Shown here one piece after another: positions 59,294 to 64,000 of a DNA stretch of 64,000 nt (its first letter is position 1; each line of letters opens with the position of its first letter). The translations under genes were made by a program, and so were the position numbers. A model generated the notes under the pieces. That model did no database searches, was not told the DNA's origin, and saw only the letters and a program-made list of their open reading frames with translations. Source of the DNA: JAVVHH01 sp965199665 (GTDB lineage Bacteria > Pseudomonadota > Alphaproteobacteria > Acetobacterales > Acetobacteraceae); contig OZ241208.1 of assembly GCA_965199665.1 (NCBI GenBank), positions 3,782,001-3,846,000 of the forward strand, given 5' to 3'.

Positions 59294-60163
59294 TCACGCC
59301 GCCGTCCGGGCCAGTTCCTGCGGGATGAGGCGCAGCGTCTCGGAACGGATGTGGCTGCGCAGCGCGCTCTGGCCGGGGCACGGCGGCACGGCGGCCACCG
59401 CGTCTTCCGCCAGGTGCCTCAGGTGCGCGATCGCGCCGTCGAGGCCGAAGGCGCGGACCGCGCTCGGGCGGGCATGGGCCAGGTCCTGCCCGACCGGCTT
59501 GCCGAGCGTGGCGGCGTCGCCGGTGGCATCGAGGATATCGTCGGCGACCTGGAACGCCTCGCCCAGCGCGTCGCCCAGCGCCCGCCACGGCTCGCCGGCT
59601 GCGCCAGCCGCCACGGCGCCCGATACGGTGGCGGCCGCGAACAAGGCGCCCGTCTTCTCGCGCTGATACTGCGCCAGGTCGGCCGCCGGCTCGCACTCCC
59701 AGGCCTGGCCGGCGACGATCCCGCAGGGCACGCCCACCGACTGGCCGAGCACCAGCACCAACGGGCCGAGGCGGAGCGGCATCGTCGCCGCGCCGGTCGC
59801 CAGCGTCTGGTACGCCAGCACGATCAGCGCGTCGCCCGCCAGCACGGCAAGCGGCTCGCCGAACGCCCGGTGCACGCTGGGGCGGCCGCGGCGGGTGGCC
59901 GCGTCGTCGAAGCAGGGAAGGTCGTCATGCACCAGCGAGGCGCAGTGCATCAGCTCGATGGCGATGGCCGCCGCGTCCGCCACGGCGGGGGCGTCGTCGC
60001 CACAGGCCGCGGCCACGGCCAGCGTCAGGCGCGGGCGGATGCGGGCCCCGCGCGGGAACACGGCGTGGTGCATGGCTTCGCCCAATCGAGGGGGACAGCC
60101 TGGATGGCCGGTGCGGCCCAGGGATGCTGCGAGCGCTCGCTCGATCCGCGTCATGACGTCCAT
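59294..60163 (-). CDS. crtE: Geranylgeranyl diphosphate synthase
   Basis: A 289-residue prenyltransferase. The first aspartate-rich motif is DDLPCFDD and the second DDILD; the ARIRPRL and GKPVGQDLA segments also match. It makes GGPP for carotenoids and the bacteriochlorophyll tail. Start ATG 60163 has GAGGGGG 5 bp upstream; a TTG at 60187 is an alternative that overlaps the operator region. It diverges from crtD across tandem PpsR-type sites. Confidence 0.92.
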   Translation of the reverse strand: MDVMTRIERALAASLGRTGHPGCPPRLGEAMHHAVFPRGARIRPRLTLAVAAACGDDAPAVADAAAIAIELMHCASLVHDDLPCFDDAATRRGRPSVHRAFGEPLAVLAGDALIVLAYQTLATGAATMPLRLGPLVLVLGQSVGVPCGIVAGQAWECEPAADLAQYQREKTGALFAAATVSGAVAAGAAGEPWRALGDALGEAFQVADDILDATGDAATLGKPVGQDLAHARPSAVRAFGLDGAIAHLRHLAEDAVAAVPPCPGQSALRSHIRSETLRLIPQELARTAA

Positions 60164-60181
60164 CACGCCCCCTCTTGGTTG

Positions 60182-60225
60182 TGTCAACTTTGTTTGTCTG
60201 CGATGACTGTCATCCTAACCTGACA
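60182..60225. promoter_or_regulatory. Tandem PpsR/CrtJ-type sites between crtE and crtD
   Basis: Site at 60208-60225 is TGT-CATCCTAACCTG-ACA, a full consensus match (TGTc-N10-gACA). A degenerate site, TGT-CAACTTTGTTTG-TCT, lies at 60182-60199, separated by 8 bp, the same spacing as at bchC. It is placed so that a repressor could block transcription in both directions. Confidence 0.8.
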
Positions 60226-60255
60226 CAGGGGTCAAGCATTCCTTTCGGCGGGCGC

Positions 60256-61752
60256 GTGGTGGTGATCGGGGCCGGGGTCGGCGGCTTGGCGGCGGCGGCG
60301 CTGCTGGCGCGGCGCGGCTTCGCCGTCACCGTGCTGGAGCGGGCCACAGCGCCCGGCGGCAAGATGCGGGTGCTGGACGGCGTCGATGCGGGGCCGACCG
60401 TGTTCACCATGCGGTGGGTGTTCGAGGATCTGTTCTCCGAATGCGGCGCCCGGCTGGAGGAACGGGTCGGCCTGACATCGGCCGGCATCCTGGCGCGCCA
60501 TGCCTGGGGCGCGGACCGGCTGGACCTGCATGCCGACGCCGAACGCTCGGCCGCCGCGATCGAGGCCTTCGCCGGCCCGGCCGAGGCGCGGGGCTTTCGC
60601 GCCTTCTGCGCGGCGGCGCGGCGCACCTACCAAACGTTGGAAGGCCCGTTCATCCGCGGCGAACGGCCGAGCATGGCGTCGCTGGCGCTCTCCATCCGCC
60701 GCCCGGCGGATCTCCTGGCGATCAAACCCTTCGCCTCCCTGTGGTCCGAGCTCGGCACGTTCTTCCGCGACCCCCGGCTCCGGCAGCTGTTCGGCCGCTA
60801 CGCCACCTATTGTGGCTCCTCACCCTTCCTGGCGCCGGCCACGCTGATGCTGGTGGCCGATGTCGAGCAGCAAGGCGTGTGTTACGTGGCGGGGGGCATG
60901 GGCGCCCTGGCGCAGGCGCTGGCCGGGCTGGCGGAAGAGAGCGGCGGCACCGTCCGCTACGGGGCCGAGGTGGCCGAGATCACCGTGGCGGCGGGACGGG
61001 TGACCGGGGTCCGGCTGGCCGACGGCGAAGTCGTGCCGGCCGACGCCGTCATCAGCAATGCCGATCCGCAGGCGATCGCCACCGGGCGGTTCGGCCGCGC
61101 GGCTGCCGGCGCGGTGGGCCGCACCAAGCCGGCCGAGCGCTCGCTCTCCGCGCTGACCTGGACCGGAACGGCCGAGACCGCCGGCTTCCCGCTGGTGCGC
61201 CACAACGTCTTCTTCTCGCGCGACTACCGGGCCGAGTTCGACGCGCTGGCGAGCGGCGCCGTGCCGGCGGAGCCGACCGTCTATGTTTGCGCGCAGGACC
61301 GGGGTGACGAAGGGGGAGTGGACGGGCCGGAGCGCCTGCTTATTCTCGTCAACGCGCCGCCGACCGGCGACACGATGCGCGATAACGGGGCCGCCACGGA
61401 GATCGATGGGTGCAGGGAGAGAGCGTGGACGCTGATGGCACGATCCGGCCTTCGGCTGACGGCGGAGCGGCTGCAGCCGACGGACCCGGCGGGCTTCGAG
61501 CGCCTGTTCCCGGCGACGGGGGGCGCGCTCTACGGCCCGGCGGTGCACGGAGCGACGGCGAGCTTCAAGCGGCCGGGGAGCCGGACGGCGGTGCGGGGCC
61601 TGTATCTGGCGGGTGGCGGGGCGCACCCTGGAGCCGGGGTGCCGATGGCGGCGCTGTCCGGACGGCTGGCGGCGTCGGCGCTGACGGCGGACCTCGGTTC
61701 GACGCGGCCGTCGCGCCCGATGGCTACCGCTGGTGGTACGTCGACGCGCTGA
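60256..61752 (+). CDS. crtD: Carotenoid 3,4-desaturase (methoxyneurosporene dehydrogenase)
   Basis: A 498-residue flavoprotein desaturase. The N-terminal FAD motif is VVIGAGVGGLAAAALLARRG and the motif GGKMRV follows; the C-terminal RGLYLAGGGAHPGAGVPMA is the FAD-binding family end. It introduces the C3,4 double bond in methoxylated carotenoids. GTG 60256 was chosen; ATT 60238 with AGGGG upstream and TTG starts at 60175 or 60190 are alternatives. Its 3' end overlaps the crtC reading frame. Confidence 0.88.
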   Translation: MVVIGAGVGGLAAAALLARRGFAVTVLERATAPGGKMRVLDGVDAGPTVFTMRWVFEDLFSECGARLEERVGLTSAGILARHAWGADRLDLHADAERSAAAIEAFAGPAEARGFRAFCAAARRTYQTLEGPFIRGERPSMASLALSIRRPADLLAIKPFASLWSELGTFFRDPRLRQLFGRYATYCGSSPFLAPATLMLVADVEQQGVCYVAGGMGALAQALAGLAEESGGTVRYGAEVAEITVAAGRVTGVRLADGEVVPADAVISNADPQAIATGRFGRAAAGAVGRTKPAERSLSALTWTGTAETAGFPLVRHNVFFSRDYRAEFDALASGAVPAEPTVYVCAQDRGDEGGVDGPERLLILVNAPPTGDTMRDNGAATEIDGCRERAWTLMARSGLRLTAERLQPTDPAGFERLFPATGGALYGPAVHGATASFKRPGSRTAVRGLYLAGGGAHPGAGVPMAALSGRLAASALTADLGSTRPSRPMATAGGTSTR

Positions 61753-62612
61753 GCGCGGACGGGCGGCACGGCATCACGATCATCGCCTTCATCGGCAGCG
61801 TGTTCTCGCCCTACTACGCCTGGTCGCGCCGCAAGCGCCCGGCCGACCCGGAGGCGCATTGTTCGCTCAACGTGGCGCTGTATGGCCGGCCGAAGCGATG
61901 GGCGATGACGGAGCGCGGGCGTGCCGCGCTGACCCGCAGCGACAACCACCTCACCATCGGCGCCTCCGCCCTGCACTGGGACGGCACGTCGCTCACCATC
62001 TGGATCGAGGAGGTGACCGCGCCGCTGCCCTCGCGCCTGTCCGGCGTGGTCACTGTCACGCCCGGCGCGCTGACGAAGCGGACCATCACGCTGGATACGG
62101 GGGGACGGCACCGCTGGTCGCCGATCGCGCCGACCGCGTCGGTGCAGGTGCGGATGCAGCGGCCCGGCCTGTCGTGGTCCGGCACCGGCTACCTGGACAG
62201 CAACGAGGGCGACCGCCCGCTGGAGCGCGACTTCCGCGAGTGGGATTGGTGCCGCGCGCCGTCGGGGGATGGGGCGGTGATCCTCTACAACGCCGTGCGC
62301 CGGGTCGGCGGGCGGCAGGATCTGGCGCTGCGGATCGACCGGGCCGGCATCGTCACACCGTTCGACCCGCCGCCGCCGGCCAGCCTGCCCCGCACGCTGT
62401 GGGGCCTGCACCCCTCCACGCGGTGCGACGCGCATTCGCGGCCCATCGTGCGGCAACGGCTGGAGGACGCGCCGTTCTACTCGCGCTCCGTCATCGAGAC
62501 GCGGTTGGGCGGCGAGCGGGTGCACGCGGTGCACGAGAGCCTGGACATGGACCGCTTCACCGCGCCGTGGGTGCAGGCGATGCTGCCGTTCCGCATCCCG
62601 CGCCGGCGGTGA
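61692..62612 (+). CDS. crtC: Carotenoid 1,2-hydratase (hydroxyneurosporene synthase)
   Basis: A protein of about 306 residues in its family-matching part. It contains GYRWWYVDALSADGRHGITI and FIGSVFSPYYAWSR, the CrtC hallmark. It hydrates the 1,2 double bond of acyclic carotenoids. The family N-terminus begins at about 61692 (PRFDAAVAPDGY), but no ATG, GTG or TTG lies in frame between 61425 and there. Starts at GTG 61410 or 61425 would add about 90 residues read out of frame from crtD. The true start is therefore unresolved, perhaps a rare codon or frameshift with crtD. Start given is that of the conserved region. Confidence 0.85.
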   Translation, partial: PRFDAAVAPDGYRWWYVDALSADGRHGITIIAFIGSVFSPYYAWSRRKRPADPEAHCSLNVALYGRPKRWAMTERGRAALTRSDNHLTIGASALHWDGTSLTIWIEEVTAPLPSRLSGVVTVTPGALTKRTITLDTGGRHRWSPIAPTASVQVRMQRPGLSWSGTGYLDSNEGDRPLERDFREWDWCRAPSGDGAVILYNAVRRVGGRQDLALRIDRAGIVTPFDPPPPASLPRTLWGLHPSTRCDAHSRPIVRQRLEDAPFYSRSVIETRLGGERVHAVHESLDMDRFTAPWVQAMLPFRIPRRR

Positions 62613-62616
62613 CGGC

Positions 62617-63291
62617 ATGCCGGGGCCGGGGCCGGGCAGCCGGGCGATCGGGGCCGGGCTGCTCACGGCCAGCGTCGGCGCCGGGTGCCTGGACGTCCTG
62701 AGCTACAACGCGCTGGGGGAGGTGTTTCCGTCCGCCATGACGGGCAACCTGGCGCTGCTCGGCCGCGGGTTGGGCGGGGGCGACCTCCACGCCATCGAGC
62801 GCAACCTGTGCGCCTTCGCGGCCTTCTTCGCCGGCACGATCGCGACCGCGTCCGTATTACGGGGCACGCCGGGCAAGGTCCGTTTCCTGCTGGCACTCGC
62901 CGCGCAGGCGATCGTGCTGGCGACGATGGCCTGGTTCTGGCCCGAGCGGGACGCCGCCGACCGGCGCCTGGTATTGATCGCGGCGGCATCGGCCGGCATG
63001 GGCATGCAGAGCGCGATCGCCACGCGGATCGGGCTCGACGCGGTCTCGACCACCTACTTCACCGGGCTCACGGTCAAGATCGCGACCGGATTGGTGGCGC
63101 GGCACGGGCGGCGCCGGGTCGGGTGGCCGGTGCTGGCCCTGGCCGCCTATGTCGCGGGCGCGGCGCTGGCGGGGGCGTCCATCCTGGCCCGCCAGCTGCC
63201 GACGCTGGCCGCCACCCTGCCGCTGCTGCCGCTGCTCGCCACGCTGCTGCTGGCGTTGATCGTCGCCGGATCGCGCTCCGAACCGGCTTGA
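62617..63291 (+). CDS. DUF1275 (YoaK-like) membrane protein
   Basis: A 224-residue polytopic membrane protein. The signature DVLSYNALGEVFPSAMTGNL near residues 26-45 and GMQSAIATRIGLDAVSTTYFTG match DUF1275/YoaK proteins, whose role is unknown. About six hydrophobic segments are visible. Start ATG 62617, 4 bp after the crtC stop, so it may be co-transcribed with crtDC. A link to photosynthesis is only positional. Confidence 0.82.
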   Translation: MPGPGPGSRAIGAGLLTASVGAGCLDVLSYNALGEVFPSAMTGNLALLGRGLGGGDLHAIERNLCAFAAFFAGTIATASVLRGTPGKVRFLLALAAQAIVLATMAWFWPERDAADRRLVLIAAASAGMGMQSAIATRIGLDAVSTTYFTGLTVKIATGLVARHGRRRVGWPVLALAAYVAGAALAGASILARQLPTLAATLPLLPLLATLLLALIVAGSRSEPA

Positions 63292-63347
63292 CGCGAGCCG
63301 CCCAGCCCTGAACTCTGCGCGGGTCAGCCATACCGCCGGAGAATACC

Positions 63348-64000
63348 ATGCATCGCCGAAGCCTGCTCGCCGCCGGTGCTGCCCTCACCGGTGCCGGCCT
63401 GATCCGCCCCGTTCGCGCGGCCCCGAGCGCCACGCCGGTCTCCATCATCCGCTTCGTGCCACAGGCCGACCTGTCAAGCATCGACCCGGTCTGGACCACC
63501 GCCACCGTCGCCTTCAACCACGGCATGATGGTCTACGACTCGCTCTACGGCATCGACGACAAGCTGCAGCCGCAGCCGCAGATGGTGAGTGGCCACCAGA
63601 CCAGCGATGACGGGCTGAGCTGGACCTTCACCCTGCGCGACGGCCTGCGCTTTCACGACGACGAGCCGGTCCGCGCTGCCGACTGCGTCGCGTCGATCGC
63701 GCGCTGGGGCAAGCGCAAAGGTTTCGGCCAGAAGCTGCTCTCGGTCACGGAGGAGATGACGGCGCTGGACGACAAGCGCTTCCGCATTCGGCTCAAGACA
63801 CCCTTCCCGCTGATGACCTTCGCACTCGGCGGGCCCGACATCTGCCTGATCATGCCCGAGCGGGTCGCCCGCACCGACGCCTTTCAACAGATCACGGATG
63901 CGACCGGGTCCGGCCCGTTCCGCTTCCTGCCGGAGGAGCGGGTGCCGGGCTCCTCCTACGCCTATGCCAAGTTCGACGGCTACGTGCCCCGGTCGGAGCC
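63348..64000 (+). CDS. Family-5 solute-binding protein (3' end beyond window)
   Basis: Runs from ATG 63348 (GGAG upstream) to the right edge without a stop; about 217 residues are visible. A twin-arginine-like leader (HRRSLLAAGAALTGAGLIRP) is followed by RFVPQADLSSIDPVWTTA, GLRFHDDEPVRAADCVASI and RIRLKTPFPLMTFALGG, closely parallel to the protein at 19524-21119. Both bind oligopeptide-like or similar ligands for an ABC importer. Because of truncation, downstream permease genes may follow beyond the window. Confidence 0.88.
   Translation, partial: MHRRSLLAAGAALTGAGLIRPVRAAPSATPVSIIRFVPQADLSSIDPVWTTATVAFNHGMMVYDSLYGIDDKLQPQPQMVSGHQTSDDGLSWTFTLRDGLRFHDDEPVRAADCVASIARWGKRKGFGQKLLSVTEEMTALDDKRFRIRLKTPFPLMTFALGGPDICLIMPERVARTDAFQQITDATGSGPFRFLPEERVPGSSYAYAKFDGYVPRSE

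Noticed and set aside
1..64000. CRISPR arrays, rRNA or tRNA genes
   Set aside because: No regular repeat-spacer series and no recognisable tRNA or rRNA segment were noticed on either strand; a covariance-model scan would be decisive.

Overview
The window comes from a GC-rich (about 70% by eye) purple photosynthetic alphaproteobacterium. The right third carries a photosynthesis gene cluster in the order crtC-crtD, divergent from crtE-crtF-bchCXYZ-pufBALMC. A tetraheme PufC, the crtC/D/F acyclic-carotenoid genes and the general gene content fit a phototrophic Acetobacteraceae-like lineage. That placement is an inference; there is no rRNA or ribosomal protein in the window to test it.

Layout. 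(1) 1-4366: a LysR-type regulator diverges from a ring-cleavage dioxygenase / hydrolase / pirin operon resembling the quinone-detoxifying MhqO-MhqD system, followed by an alpha/beta hydrolase. An identical operator-like palindrome (ATTGC-N6-GCAAT) lies in front of the divergent promoter and again in front of the hydrolase. (2) 4417-18435: an island of about 16 mostly unrecognised secreted or membrane proteins, including six tightly coupled genes at 10025-14060, a SIMPL protein, a Sel1-repeat protein and a DUF2059 protein. Two paralogous polytopic M48 metallopeptidases lie near its two ends. (3) 18552-26163: a PEP-CTERM GDSL esterase, a family-5 substrate-binding protein, an amidohydrolase, a YdjC-like deacetylase, an aldo/keto reductase, an exported SAM methyltransferase and a PAP2 phosphatase. 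(4) 26256-28771: a class II CPD photolyase translationally coupled to a second photolyase-like protein whose domains look circularly permuted. (5) 29049-32816: an ssuCBAD alkanesulfonate operon. (6) 32977-41696: a large Ig/PKD-like membrane protein, an atypical Nramp transporter, a Fpg/Nei glycosylase, an ABM-domain protein, a beta-lactamase-fold hydrolase, an enoyl-CoA hydratase and an orphan ABC ATPase. (7) 41697-42777: an AT-rich islet with one two-TM protein, probably acquired. (8) 42778-48420: two SDRs (one PhaB-like), a Gfo/Idh oxidoreductase, a fumarylacetoacetase-family enzyme and an AI-2E transporter with an extra C-terminal domain. (9) 48459-62612: a diheme cytochrome and the photosynthesis cluster. 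(10) 62617-64000: a DUF1275 protein and a second family-5 binding protein cut by the window edge.

In the photosynthesis cluster, BchXYZ and BchC carry out late bacteriochlorophyll a steps. CrtE, CrtF, CrtD and CrtC make and modify the carotenoid. PufBA form LH1, PufLM the reaction centre core and PufC its tetraheme donor. PpsR/CrtJ-type sites (TGT-N12-ACA) occur in tandem with an 8-bp gap both upstream of bchC and between crtE and crtD, which suggests coordinated redox/light repression. A G-U-tolerant hairpin between pufA and pufL probably sets the LH1 to reaction-centre ratio.

No tRNA, rRNA, CRISPR array, transposase or integrase gene was recognised.
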